Positions 32,769 through 39,602 of a stretch of DNA of 39,602 bases are shown piece after piece. Both the position numbers and the translations under genes were made by a program. A model generated the notes under the pieces. That model was not told the origin of the DNA and did no database searches. It worked only from the letters and a program-made list of their open reading frames with translations. Numbering within the stretch: the first letter of the stretch is position 1; every line of letters begins with the position of its first letter. Origin of the DNA: Alphaproteobacteria bacterium (GTDB lineage Bacteria > Pseudomonadota > Alphaproteobacteria > Sphingomonadales > Sphingomonadaceae); the NCBI GenBank assembly GCA_018828205.1, contig JAHJWA010000245.1:1-39602 (forward strand), written 5' to 3'.

Positions 32769-33449
32769 TCATCGGGCGCTTGCCGTTGAGACAGGCGCGA
32801 AAAGGTCGTGCATCGGCTCGGCCGGGCGGGCAAAGGGGTTTGCGGGCAAGTCGGTTTCGCCCTGCTCGAGCGGCAAGGGCGCCGTGCCCGCAAGGGCTAT
32901 ACGCCCGGGCAACACCGCGTCCACCTGCGGCTCCGCATCTGCCAGGAAAATGCGGTCGGCTTGCAGGAGCGGAGCAATTCTCGCGACATAATCGCGCGTT
33001 TCGCGCGGGAGCGGACGGCCTGCGGAGAGCCACTGCTCGTAACGACCGGGACCTGCATTGTAGGCCGCGAGGAAGCCCTCGCGACCGTAGCGATCGAACA
33101 TCTCGCGCAGATAGGATGTACCAGCCAGAATGTTGTCGCGCGGATCGAACGGGTCGCTGCCGAGCGCGAACCGGGCGCGCTGGCGCGCCCAGGTTCCCGG
33201 CATCAGCTGCATCAGACCCATCGCTCCGGCGGCCGAGACGGCGCGCGTGCGCCCGGCGCTTTCGAACCGAATGACCGCATAGATCCAGTGCTCGGGAAGG
33301 CCGAAGCGCTGCGCGGCCTCACGCACATGCATCGAGATGTCCATGCGTTGCGCGCCCCGGTCGTTGGTATCCGCCTGTGGGGATGCCAGTGTCGGGCAGA
33401 TTAGTGCGAGCGCCGCGAACGCGGCGAGCATGCGCCGTGAACCGCGCAC
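32769..33449 (-). CDS. Lytic transglycosylase (VirB1-like)
   Basis: This is a 226-residue SLT-type enzyme that opens peptidoglycan for the conjugation apparatus. A signal peptide covers about residues 1-23. The catalytic Glu63 lies in IRFESAG, followed by GAMGLMQLMPGTW and AGTSYLREM, AYNAGPGRY. All conserved motifs are present. It starts 4 bp after the DUF736 stop, within the traF operon. Confidence 0.93.
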   Translation of the reverse strand: MRGSRRMLAAFAALALICPTLASPQADTNDRGAQRMDISMHVREAAQRFGLPEHWIYAVIRFESAGRTRAVSAAGAMGLMQLMPGTWARQRARFALGSDPFDPRDNILAGTSYLREMFDRYGREGFLAAYNAGPGRYEQWLSAGRPLPRETRDYVARIAPLLQADRIFLADAEPQVDAVLPGRIALAGTAPLPLEQGETDLPANPFARPAEPMHDLFAPVSTASAR

Positions 33450-33453
33450 GGGC

Positions 33454-33786
33454 TCAGTCCTTCGCCTTGCGGCGCGCGGGCCGCGACCACATCAGGACAT
33501 GCGAACTGGAATCGGACCGGAAGAGATTGGCACGCAGCGGCTGGACCAGGGCCGGATCATCGATCACGACCGCGACAAAGGGTCCGGCCTTGTCGCCCAC
33601 GTGTTTCCAGCCGGCCCCGACCTCGCAGGCGGCATCGCCTTCGCCGGACATGATGCGGTAATCGGGCGCGTTGTCAGTATCGCCGGGCTCGGTCGCCACG
33701 ATGGTCAGCGCGCTGTCGATCGTGAGCGTCCGCAATCGCCCCTCGAAGCCATCCGGGGTCGCGACAAAGGTGCCGATGCAGTTCAT
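33454..33786 (-). CDS. DUF736 family protein
   Basis: This is a 110-residue protein opening MNCIGTFVATPDGFEGRLRT and containing DAPDYRIM-like and GPFVAVVIDDPAL segments, which place it in DUF736. It ends with a basic RRKAKD tail. It overlaps traF by 4 nt. The family is common in conjugative elements of alphaproteobacteria; its function is not known. Confidence 0.9.
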   Translation of the reverse strand: MNCIGTFVATPDGFEGRLRTLTIDSALTIVATEPGDTDNAPDYRIMSGEGDAACEVGAGWKHVGDKAGPFVAVVIDDPALVQPLRANLFRSDSSSHVLMWSRPARRKAKD

Positions 33787-34364
33787 TGAATATCTCCTCC
33801 AGTTACGGTGGGGTGGGAATTTCGTGGGAGTCTGGCGAACCAGACGTGGTCGCCGTCAGCGGCCTCGTCGGTCCAGACCGGGCGCGCCCCGCCGATGACG
33901 TGATCACGCGGCACCGGACCGAAATAGCGTCCGTCGAAGCTGGCCGGCGCGCGCAGGTTCATCACGAATATTTCGTGCGCGGCGATGGTCCGGCATCCGT
34001 TCCAGACAGGCAGGTCTCGCCCCATCCGGTCGCGTGCGTGCGCCGATCCGGCCCGGCTTCCATTGATCGTGATCGCAAGGCCGTCGCGGCATACGGTGTC
34101 GCCGGGCAGCGCCGCGACCTCCTTGATGAGCGGAACGCCCGCAGGAAGATAGCCGCGCTTGGCGAGGTAATCGCGCAGCCCGGGTGGAGGATCGAGTGCG
34201 ACCCGCTCGCCGATCTGCAGGCCGGCTGCCTCGCCGATGTAATAGAGCCCGGTCGGGATGCTCGCCGTCACATTCCACACCAGCACGCGCGAGAGCGGCA
34301 GGACGGCGCTCAGCAGAGCCGCCGCGGCGGCCGTGCCAGCAAAAAGGATCGTGCCGCGCCTCAC
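33783..34364 (-). CDS. traF: TraF, S26-family peptidase for pilin maturation
   Basis: This is a 193-residue membrane peptidase. A GTG at 34362-34364 overlapping the DUF2840 stop is the likely start (VRRGTILFAGTAAAA); the longer frame upstream is not similar to anything. One membrane helix (about 5-25) precedes the active-site Ser35 in ASIPTGLYYIG and the general-base Lys81 in IKEVAALPGD. TraF processes the TrbC pilin, whose gene is at 1038-1370. All key residues are present. Confidence 0.92.
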   Translation of the reverse strand: MRRGTILFAGTAAAAALLSAVLPLSRVLVWNVTASIPTGLYYIGEAAGLQIGERVALDPPPGLRDYLAKRGYLPAGVPLIKEVAALPGDTVCRDGLAITINGSRAGSAHARDRMGRDLPVWNGCRTIAAHEIFVMNLRAPASFDGRYFGPVPRDHVIGGARPVWTDEAADGDHVWFARLPRNSHPTVTGGDIQ

Positions 34365-34822
34365 GGCCAGAGCTTTCGGCGCCGGAGCCAGGCGCGATGC
34401 CGTCCTGGCGCATGGGCGCGCGGCGGCAGGCCCGCTGCGAGACGATTGTGGACATGGCGCCAGTAATCGGGCGCTGCTTCGCACGGGTCGGTGGCGGCCG
34501 CTTCGACCGCATCGATCAGCGCCAGGACGCGGCGAACGCGTGTCCAGCCCCGAACCGAGAGCAGCAGTTCTCCGCCCGGATCGATCTGCGGCACGGTCGT
34601 ATAGGCCTCGTTTCGACCGACCGCGCGCACGATGTCGAGTGTCGAACGCACGGTTCCGTGATCGTTCGCCGCCCAGCGGACGAGGGCGAAGAGCTGCCCC
34701 GGCGCATAGCTTTCGATGCGGGTTCGGCGATCGACGATGCGCTCGTCGACCGGTTTGCCGAAGCGCAGCCACTCCTCGCGAATGCCCTCTCGCCATACCA
34801 GCGTGACATGGGTCAGCGGCAG
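34361..34822 (-). CDS. DUF2840 family protein, start codon unclear
   Basis: The family region begins LTHVTLVWREGIREEW and includes FALVRWAANDHGTV, LLLSVRGWTRV and PDYWRHVHNRLA, which is characteristic of DUF2840. About 153 residues are homologous. There is no ATG, GTG or TTG in frame near the expected start; a CTG at 34822 or nearby is the best candidate. An ATG three codons upstream is out of frame. Either a rare start is used or the 5' end has been changed by a small indel. Function unknown; it is a regular neighbour of traF. Confidence 0.8.
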   Translation of the reverse strand: MPLTHVTLVWREGIREEWLRFGKPVDERIVDRRTRIESYAPGQLFALVRWAANDHGTVRSTLDIVRAVGRNEAYTTVPQIDPGGELLLSVRGWTRVRRVLALIDAVEAAATDPCEAAPDYWRHVHNRLAAGLPPRAHAPGRHRAWLRRRKLWP

Positions 34823-34975
34823 GTCGTCAAGGCATGTGCTCGATCCGGTCGCGGGCGGAGCCGAACCGCCGCCCGTGCACAGGCGCAGCGACGTTAGCAG
34901 GAATCCATAGGATTCCTTGTTAGGATAGTTAAGGGGCCCGGAAGCACAGCAATTCCGCCGATTCGCGCACGATTT

Positions 34976-35042
34976 CGGTTCCCGATAGTCCGAACTTCCG
35001 GTTCCCGATAGTCCGAATGGCGCGGTTCCTGATAGTCCGAAC
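34976..35042. repeat. Three iterons beside repA (candidate replication origin)
   Basis: Three near-identical 20-bp units of the type CGGTTCCCGATAGTCCGAA start at 34976, 34999 and 35023. The third has one change (CCT for CCC). Spacing is 23 and 24 bp, about two helical turns. They lie directly after the repA stop codon. RepA proteins bind such iterons, so this is a likely oriV. Confidence 0.8.
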
Positions 35043-35043
35043 A

Positions 35044-35925
35044 TCACCCGCACTTTTCCACAGGGGCCATGCCGATCCGGCGCTTGGCGGCTTCGAAGGG
35101 ATCGACCGGCAATGGAGTGAAGTTCAGGCGTTCGCGGCCGAGTTCATGGCCGAGCGCCAGCCGATAGCCCGGGAGCGGTTGTCGCCGGACGATTTCGCGG
35201 ATGTCGAAGGCGAACCGCTTCAGCGGCGAGAGCGCGCCCGATTTGAGATGCAGATGGGCGATATCGAAGCTCCACCCGCCCTTCTGCCTGCCGCCATGCT
35301 TGCGCACGATGCGGTACAGCCAGCGCTCGAGCCCGCCGGTAAGCTGGAAGTAGGCGGGGTCGATCGTCAGCACGAGCGCCCGGTCGAGCACACCCTCATA
35401 GAACCAGTCGGGCACGATCATCTCGATGCCGAGGGCGCGGCCGTTCCCATCGAGGCATTCGCGCCACTCGTTGATCCAGGAGAAGCGATGACGCCGGCGC
35501 GCACCGCGCTGGCGGATCGATGTGGCGATGCTCGTCGATTGCAGCCGGTCGAGCGCTGCTCTCAGCCGTTCATATCCGGCCTTGCCAGTTCCGCGCCCGG
35601 TAAAGGCGAGTATCTCGTGCGGGCTTGCGGCAATCAGCCGCGAGGTCGGCCTGCCGGTATCGCGCGCCTCGACGATCTGGCTGGCCACCCAGATCAGCAC
35701 GTCGGCGTCCCAGATGGTCGCCATGCCGTGCTCGGCCGTCGCCTCAACCAGGATCGAGACCTCGCCCATGCGAAAGTCGATCGGCCTGATTCGCTTCGAC
35801 TTGGCGAGGCTGAAGAAGGGCCAGGCCATCAGGTCCTGCGCATCGCGCGCGGCGATGTCGCCTCCGACCCCCATGAAGAGGTCGAGCTGCTCGGCGGCGC
35901 GGGCGAATGTCCGGCGGGCACGCAT
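35044..35925 (-). CDS. repA: RepA, plasmid-type replication initiator
   Basis: This is a 293-residue initiator of the RPA family (replication initiator protein A). Diagnostic stretches are LMAWPFFSLAKSKRIRPIDF, then MATIWDADVLIWVASQIVEA and the winged-helix-like ERWLYRIVRKHGGRQKGGW. It ends a few bases from the iteron array. It follows the HTH gene by 6 bp. A parA gene, often found next in related elements, is absent here. It may allow autonomous replication of the excised element. Confidence 0.92.
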   Translation of the reverse strand: MRARRTFARAAEQLDLFMGVGGDIAARDAQDLMAWPFFSLAKSKRIRPIDFRMGEVSILVEATAEHGMATIWDADVLIWVASQIVEARDTGRPTSRLIAASPHEILAFTGRGTGKAGYERLRAALDRLQSTSIATSIRQRGARRRHRFSWINEWRECLDGNGRALGIEMIVPDWFYEGVLDRALVLTIDPAYFQLTGGLERWLYRIVRKHGGRQKGGWSFDIAHLHLKSGALSPLKRFAFDIREIVRRQPLPGYRLALGHELGRERLNFTPLPVDPFEAAKRRIGMAPVEKCG

Positions 35926-35931
35926 CGGGCC

Positions 35932-36204
35932 TCAGCGCCGGACCGGGCCGGTGTAGCCGTCGATCCGCTTGGCGGGATGGACGATGCCCCGGCCGGGATC
36001 GCTGGTCGAACGACGCAGGCCCTGCTCGGCCCATGCATCGAGATCCTCGCGCCGGTAGACGATGCGCCCGCCCAGCTTGTGATAGACCGGGCCGGTGCCA
36101 TAGCACCTGTGCTTCTCGAGCGTGCGGGGCGATAGCCCCAGATGTACCGCGGCATCGGGTGTGCGCAGAAACCGGGGACGGACGGGGTCGGGAACAGTTG
36201 GCAT
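35932..36204 (-). CDS. HTH DNA-binding protein (AlpA/excisionase-like)
   Basis: This is a 90-residue protein from the ATG at 36204. The MerR/excisionase-type helix-turn-helix reads FLRTPDAAVHLGLSPRTLEKHR, followed by YHKLGGRIVYRREDLDAWAE. It is immediately upstream of repA and is probably its regulator or a directionality factor. The longer frame upstream lacks similarity. Confidence 0.88.
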   Translation of the reverse strand: MPTVPDPVRPRFLRTPDAAVHLGLSPRTLEKHRCYGTGPVYHKLGGRIVYRREDLDAWAEQGLRRSTSDPGRGIVHPAKRIDGYTGPVRR

Positions 36205-36729
36205 TGGACATTCTCCGCAAGGCGTGGGCGGCCGCGGCAAGCTGCCGCCGGTTGCAGAGGGGGATGGCGCATGCGGGGGTCGGGGGAGGAGCGACAGATT
36301 CACAGATTCGTATTTGTCGCCCCCCGCGCGCGGCACTTCGGACACATCCGATCGTCGGCAGAAAAGGATTGCCGCCGCGGGCCAAACAAGGACTGCACCT
36401 GTGAGCAAGGCGTCGGCCAAGGTCCGCGTGCGAAGCAAGGGAGCGGGGCCTGTCGCTTCCGCGGCTTCGCGCCGGTCCGACCCGGCGGCGGTTCGCAAGT
36501 GCATGCGGGGCCCCGGGACCGATAAACGCCGCACCCTCAGGAGCGCATCGCCAGATGCGCGGGACAGAGTGCGTCCGAAGCCCCGCTCGAATTGCGCGGG
36601 AGCCGGTTGGATCGTCCGACCTCACTGCGGATCCGACGGGGGTCATGGTGCGTCCGGGCAGGCTGAAGACTCGGGGCGAACACGAAGAAAGGAGCGGGAA
36701 CCGCTAGCCGGTTCCCGCTCCGCCGAGAG
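36205..36729. other. 525-bp region without a recognised gene
   Basis: This GC-rich stretch separates the HTH gene from a small unknown gene. Long frames on both strands are low in complexity and rich in Arg, Gly and Pro, so they look like chance frames. It probably holds the promoter for the HTH-repA operon. I see no strong hairpin or repeat array. Confidence 0.4.
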
Positions 36730-36951
36730 TCAGTAATCCTCGAGCATGCCTCCATGAACGGTGTGAACCACGCGCGACGCCAGATGCGCGGGCAGCGCAT
36801 TGTAGTCGCCTTCGTCGAGCGCGAAGTATCCCAGCTCCACATCCTCGACGACATGCTGGTCGAAGAAGCTGTGAAGCGCCCTTTTCTCGGCGGTTTCCAG
36901 AGCCTCGAAATAGTTGCGAGACGGCAGCGGGCAATGCGTTGAACAAGCCAT
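36730..36951 (-). CDS. Small protein of unknown function
   Basis: This is a 73-residue acidic protein starting MACSTHCPLPSRNYFEALET, with VEDVELGYFALDEGDYNALP in the middle. A very strong ribosome site, AGGAGGA, lies 6 nt before the ATG, so it is almost surely expressed. I do not recognise the family. It has two Cys at the N-terminus. It is a stand-alone gene with long flanking regions. Confidence 0.75.
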   Translation of the reverse strand: MACSTHCPLPSRNYFEALETAEKRALHSFFDQHVVEDVELGYFALDEGDYNALPAHLASRVVHTVHGGMLEDY

Positions 36952-37373
36952 GATATTCCTCCTGAAACTGTCGTGAGACGACAGGAGGTCGGCCGATGGT
37001 CCGGGGCCTTTCGGGTCACAGGATCGCTCCGCAGGAGCGACCGTGCGAGCGGCGGTGGGGGCAACGATTTTGTACGCGGCCGGATACGATCCGGCAGCGG
37101 GCAAAATGGTGGGGCCCCGCACGTCCTTGAGGCGGAAGGAACCGGGCCATCATGCTGGAATAGCCGTGAGCCAGGACCTCACACCCACCTCGCGTCAGGA
37201 ACCAACGCGCCGCGTATCGGGAAGCTAAGGAGCGCCAACGGACCAGAACAGATGTGTTCTGCTCGCTACCTGAACTGGGAACAGGGCTTCCGGTGTCGTT
37301 GCTCAACGAGGGTCTGCCGAGCTGCGGGACCGTCCATTCATCCGGCTGCAAAATTTCGAACCTGATGGATCAC
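36952..37373. other. Intergenic region with two short palindromes
   Basis: No gene is evident. TCGCTCC-GCA-GGAGCGA (37024-37040) can form a small hairpin. CAGAACA-GATG-TGTTCTG (37244-37261) is a perfect 7-bp-arm palindrome that could be an operator. The region lies upstream of the small gene at 36730 and after the ssb terminator. Confidence 0.45.
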
Positions 37374-37409
37374 GAAAAAAGAGGCCCTGCCGCTAAAGGC
37401 AGGGCCTCT
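37374..37409 (-). terminator. Strong rho-independent terminator of ssb
   Basis: A perfect 12-bp stem, AGAGGCCCTGCC (37380-37391) with GGCAGGGCCTCT (37398-37409), closes a 6-nt loop. On the minus strand it is followed by a run of six or more T. It lies 20 bp after the ssb stop. Confidence 0.93.
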
Positions 37410-37429
37410 GAGAGGGGACGTCCGGTCGG

Positions 37430-37816
37430 TCAGTCGATCGGAGGAGCGTCCTGGTTGTCGCCGCCAGCGGCGCGGGAGAGGAAGTCGACCTTGTCGGCGA
37501 GAACCTCGCAGCCGTACCGCTTGATGCCGTCCTGGTCTTCCCACTGGGTGTAGTGCAGGCGGCCCTGGACCGAAACCAGCTGACCCTTGGAGCAATACTG
37601 GCCGACGGTCTTGGCGAGACCGTTGAAGCAGGTCACGCGGTGGAATTCGCTGTCCTTGGCGGTGTATCCGCTTTCGTCCTTGTAGGTCTTGCCGTCCTTG
37701 TCACGCGCGGGGCGGTCGGTGACCACGGTGATGCCTGTAACGCTGGTGCCGCCCTGGGTTTCGCGGGACTCCGGATCGCGGGCGATGCGGCCGGTGAGGA
37801 TTACGAGATTGGTCAT
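37430..37816 (-). CDS. ssb: Single-stranded DNA-binding protein
   Basis: This is a 128-residue OB-fold protein: MTNLVILTGRIARDPESRE, then DSEFHRVTCFNGLAKTV, VSVQGRLHYTQWEDQDG. The C-terminus ends in an acidic tail (DNQDAPPID), which usually binds partner proteins. GGAG precedes the ATG. Conjugative elements often carry their own SSB to coat the transferred strand. A strong terminator follows. Confidence 0.93.
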   Translation of the reverse strand: MTNLVILTGRIARDPESRETQGGTSVTGITVVTDRPARDKDGKTYKDESGYTAKDSEFHRVTCFNGLAKTVGQYCSKGQLVSVQGRLHYTQWEDQDGIKRYGCEVLADKVDFLSRAAGGDNQDAPPID

Positions 37817-38095
37817 GGTATTTCTCCTTCAGCTCTCAAACCGGAAACCACTTCCGGCTTGCGAACGTCGATGAGAAACAGGTCATGGGAGGGCTGCACC
37901 GCAGGCCCGCAAACTCCCGTTTGGGGGCCGAAGGGAAACCTGTTCGTGACGGGTGGTGCGGGCAGGCAGCGCAGCTGCCAACACGGCCGGAAAGGAACGG
38001 GTTGCTGCCCTCAGCTGACCTGGTTCAGGACTGTTCGCGAAAAAAGCCGGATGGGTATCTGGCGTGGGTCTGAAGGTGCCAGGACCTTGCTGCAA
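37817..38095. other. Upstream region of ssb with inverted repeat
   Basis: No gene is evident. GGCAGC-GCA-GCTGCC (37965-37979) is a perfect short palindrome. The stretch is GC-rich and likely carries the ssb promoter. Confidence 0.4.
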
Positions 38096-38365
38096 TCAAC
38101 CTACCCCATCGCCTTCCGATGCCGCCAGGAGATCCATGAAATTGCGGGCTGAATCTCGATCATCTGCCTTGTCGAACACGGCCTCGAGGTCGGGGGCAGA
38201 CCCGAGCAGGTAGAGCATGGCCCACAAGGCAAAACGCTTGCCCCGGTCCTGCTCGAGACCGAGATCGACCTGGCACCGCTCGATCCCCGATGCCAATGTC
38301 TCTGCGCCAACCATTCCGAGATCGGCAGTGCGGAAATAGCGGACGAGGAGCGTATCGAGGTCCAT
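38096..38365 (-). CDS. Conserved small protein of the element, function unknown
   Basis: This is an 89-residue protein starting MDLDTLLVRYFRTADLGMVG, with FALWAMLYLLGSAPDLEAVF and a C-terminal RDSARNFMDLLAASEGD. It is helical and acidic at the end. It resembles hypothetical proteins seen near transfer genes in sphingomonads, but I cannot name a function. Confidence 0.7.
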   Translation of the reverse strand: MDLDTLLVRYFRTADLGMVGAETLASGIERCQVDLGLEQDRGKRFALWAMLYLLGSAPDLEAVFDKADDRDSARNFMDLLAASEGDGVG

Positions 38366-38436
38366 CGCAGTCTCTTCAGGTCAGCGATCCAGCCGCAGGC
38401 AGGAGAGCCAGGGTTCGAGGGCCGGTCATACGTCGG

Positions 38437-38790
38437 TCAATCGGCTGAAGGTTCCTCGCGAAACCGTCGAGCGCGCTCGACAAAGTGCTCCATTTGTGTG
38501 GCAGCGCGCAAGGTTAGCGGATGCTGCGTCGCGTCGGCGCGTGGGGAGATGAACTCGGCCAGTTGTTCGATCGCAGTGAGCTGATGATCGCTTGCCGTGG
38601 ACAATAAGCCTAGCACCATGTTTTCGAGCGCGATCACCCTTATGCGTAGCTGGATGATTTCGGCATCAGTGAGCGGAGGAATGTCCCATTTCTCGCAATC
38701 GGCCGCGAGGGCTTCCTGGGGCCCGCAAGGGAGCGCACCGCCTTCGTCTTCCCAGCGCGACAGCGCACCGCCCTTTCTTTTTTCGGTCAT
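38437..38790 (-). CDS. Small helical protein, function unknown
   Basis: This is a 117-residue protein starting at the ATG at 38790 (MTEKRKGGALSRWEDEGG). A long helix spans LTDAEIIQLRIRVIALENMVLGLL and may form a coiled coil. The C-terminus is basic then acidic. AAAGGA precedes the start. No domain is recognised. It is upstream of the 89-residue gene on the same strand. Confidence 0.65.
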   Translation of the reverse strand: MTEKRKGGALSRWEDEGGALPCGPQEALAADCEKWDIPPLTDAEIIQLRIRVIALENMVLGLLSTASDHQLTAIEQLAEFISPRADATQHPLTLRAATQMEHFVERARRFREEPSAD

Positions 38791-38897
38791 TGGCAGTTCC
38801 TTTCCATGTCCCACCAGGCGATTGGCAGCGCAATGCTTGCATAGCACGAAGCTATGCCTGAACGTGTATGACACGACGACAACGAAGGCGAAGAGAC

Positions 38898-38936
38898 GGA
38901 ACCCCGCGCGTTGGGTTGGTCTTCACGCGGGGTTCC
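38898..38936. repeat. Perfect 11-bp inverted repeat
   Basis: GGAACCCCGCG (38898-38908) and CGCGGGGTTCC (38926-38936) are exact complements around a 17-nt loop. No T-run follows on either side, so a simple terminator is doubtful. It lies in a 286-bp gap between the lipoprotein gene and the next gene and may mark a module boundary. Confidence 0.55.
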
Positions 38937-39076
38937 AGAACGGCCCCATGGGCACCTGCGACCCGCAGGGCTTCCGGGGGGAGGCGGGGCCGTCCTTTTC
39001 TGATATCCGGATTTTCGTCGCGATTGCTTGCAGACGATATCTCCTGACTATCCTGACTGATGGGCCATGCGCCGGA

Positions 39077-39484
39077 TTACATGCCTTCCATATCGTGATC
39101 GGTCATAGAGGACATGTCATGGCTGGCATGGGGATCGGCGGGCGGGGTCGCCTCGCTCTCGGGTTGCGCGCGCGGTGCCGGCGCGGCGGATGTGGCAGTT
39201 ACACGTGGTGCCGGTGAGGCGGCTCGCCGTGACGCGGGCGCGGCTGCATCGCCTGTCGAAAGAGCGTCCTGCCGCGCAGCCACTGACTCACTTTCGGAGG
39301 GAGAAGTTGCCGGGTCTGCAAGACCACCCTCGGGTGCCGTGCCGGGCATCACCGTCGCTTCGCCCATCGGCGACACCTCTGAGGTCGGTGTGCTCTCCTG
39401 CGCTTCGTTGCAAGCAGCAAGAGCGGACGCTAGTGGGACGATCGCGAGAACCCCGAACGCCGCTTTTAATCTGGAAGTACGCAT
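39077..39484 (-). CDS. Met/His-rich lipoprotein, probably metal-binding
   Basis: This is a 135-residue protein with a lipoprotein signal peptide: a lipobox LAAC puts the lipidated Cys at position 25. The middle is low-complexity, rich in Ala, Pro, Ser and Thr. The tail reads HASHDMSSMTDHDMEGM, a Met/His-rich cluster that suggests copper binding. The ATG at 39484 has GGAG 9 nt upstream. It follows a membrane protein gene by 14 bp. Such lipoproteins occur in copper resistance clusters. Confidence 0.75.
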   Translation of the reverse strand: MRTSRLKAAFGVLAIVPLASALAACNEAQESTPTSEVSPMGEATVMPGTAPEGGLADPATSPSESESVAARQDALSTGDAAAPASRRAASPAPRVTATSAAPAPRAQPESEATPPADPHASHDMSSMTDHDMEGM

Positions 39485-39498
39485 GCTCTTCAACTCCT

Positions 39499-39602
39499 TC
39501 AGAGCCAGGAAATTCCAAGATGGTTTGGCCCATGCGCGAGCTCGCCGCCAAGGAAGCCCTGCACCAGAATAAGTGCCGCCATCGAGAAGATAGCCGTACG
39601 CA
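39499..39602 (-). CDS. C-terminal end of a membrane protein, cut by the window
   Basis: The frame ends with a hydrophobic segment, AIFSMAALILVQGFLGGELA, then HGPNHLGISWL and a TGA at 39499-39501. It looks like the last transmembrane helix of a DUF2231-like or related protein, but only 33 codons are visible. It precedes the lipoprotein gene on the same strand. Confidence 0.55.
   Translation of the reverse strand, partial: RTAIFSMAALILVQGFLGGELAHGPNHLGISWL

Noticed and set aside
34976..35042. Short repeat array considered as CRISPR
   Set aside because: Only three units with 3-4 bp between them and no spacers; they fit iterons next to repA.
36122..36736. Plus-strand frame of 204 codons in the gene-poor region
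   Set aside because: It is rich in Arg, Gly and Ser, overlaps the HTH gene, and has no ribosome site.
37244..37261. Palindrome considered as a LexA box
   Set aside because: The spacing between GAAC and GTTC is 6 bp, which does not fit the alphaproteobacterial GTTC-N7-GTTC or the GAAC-N4-GTTC form.
1..39602. tRNA, rRNA, integrase and complete insertion sequences
   Set aside because: I looked for these as boundaries of the element and found none; the only transposase-like item is the 51-residue HTH frame.

Overview
The window reads as part of an alphaproteobacterial integrative-conjugative element or conjugative plasmid, most likely from the Sphingomonadales/Erythrobacteraceae. This rests on high-GC codon use, the RepA - DUF2840 - TraF - DUF736 - transglycosylase - DUF3363 relaxase - TraG - CopG - TrbBCDE gene order, and the style of the cargo proteins. 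No integrase, ParA or tRNA attachment site is visible, so an integrated element and a plasmid cannot be told apart here. Nearly every gene is on the minus strand; the exceptions are an orphan nuclease-like gene (2.6-3.2 kb), a two-component system (10.5-12.5 kb) and a peroxiredoxin/ArsR pair (24.8-25.8 kb).

Layout on the minus strand, read from right to left: the end of a membrane protein and a Met/His-rich lipoprotein (39.6-39.1 kb); two small unknown genes, ssb with a strong terminator, and another small unknown gene (38.8-36.7 kb); an excisionase-like HTH protein, repA with three downstream iterons, DUF2840, traF, DUF736, a lytic transglycosylase and the relaxase (36.2-30.8 kb); a RES/Xre toxin-antitoxin pair; then traG and copG (29.5-27.1 kb). 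The expected next gene, trbB, is not there. It lies about 24.7 kb further on, at 2.35 kb, followed by trbC, trbD and a truncated trbE. The cargo therefore sits exactly between copG and trbB.

The cargo has four blocks. (1) Genome defence: a MNT-HEPN fusion next to copG, and a Vsr - C5 methyltransferase - Eco29kI-type GIY-YIG endonuclease set next to trbB, with a degenerate BsuBI/PstI-like orphan beside it. (2) Sulfide and persulfide handling, 16.7-25.8 kb: a tightly overlapping operon coding for a persulfide dioxygenase, two YeeE/YedE half-transporters, a DUF442 sulfur transferase, sulfide:quinone oxidoreductase, a SulP anion transporter, a 51-residue HTH protein, and the cyanide-insensitive bd oxidase CioA-CioB with a DUF2474 small subunit. 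A 1-Cys peroxiredoxin and an ArsR regulator with no cysteine face it across a palindrome. (3) A second 1-Cys peroxiredoxin and an MBL-double-rhodanese fusion with two SAM methyltransferases (13.2-16.5 kb). (4) Periplasmic thiol redox, 6.1-12.9 kb: a DsrE-like exported protein, TlpA-like, ScsC-like and ScsB-like proteins, a QseBC/PmrAB-type two-component system, and a broken RND pump/L,D-transpeptidase chimera.

Working model (inference): SQR oxidises H2S to persulfide; the dioxygenase, DUF442 protein and rhodanese fusion process the persulfide; YeeE and SulP proteins move sulfur species across the membrane; and the bd oxidase re-oxidises quinol when sulfide or cyanide blocks haem-copper oxidases. 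Peroxiredoxins and the Scs-like relay repair thiol damage. The island looks like a transferable sulfide and thiol-stress resistance package. Three intergenic regions around the two-component system carry matching direct repeats of a CTTAAG-like hexamer at 11-bp spacing, which suggests one shared regulon for block 4.
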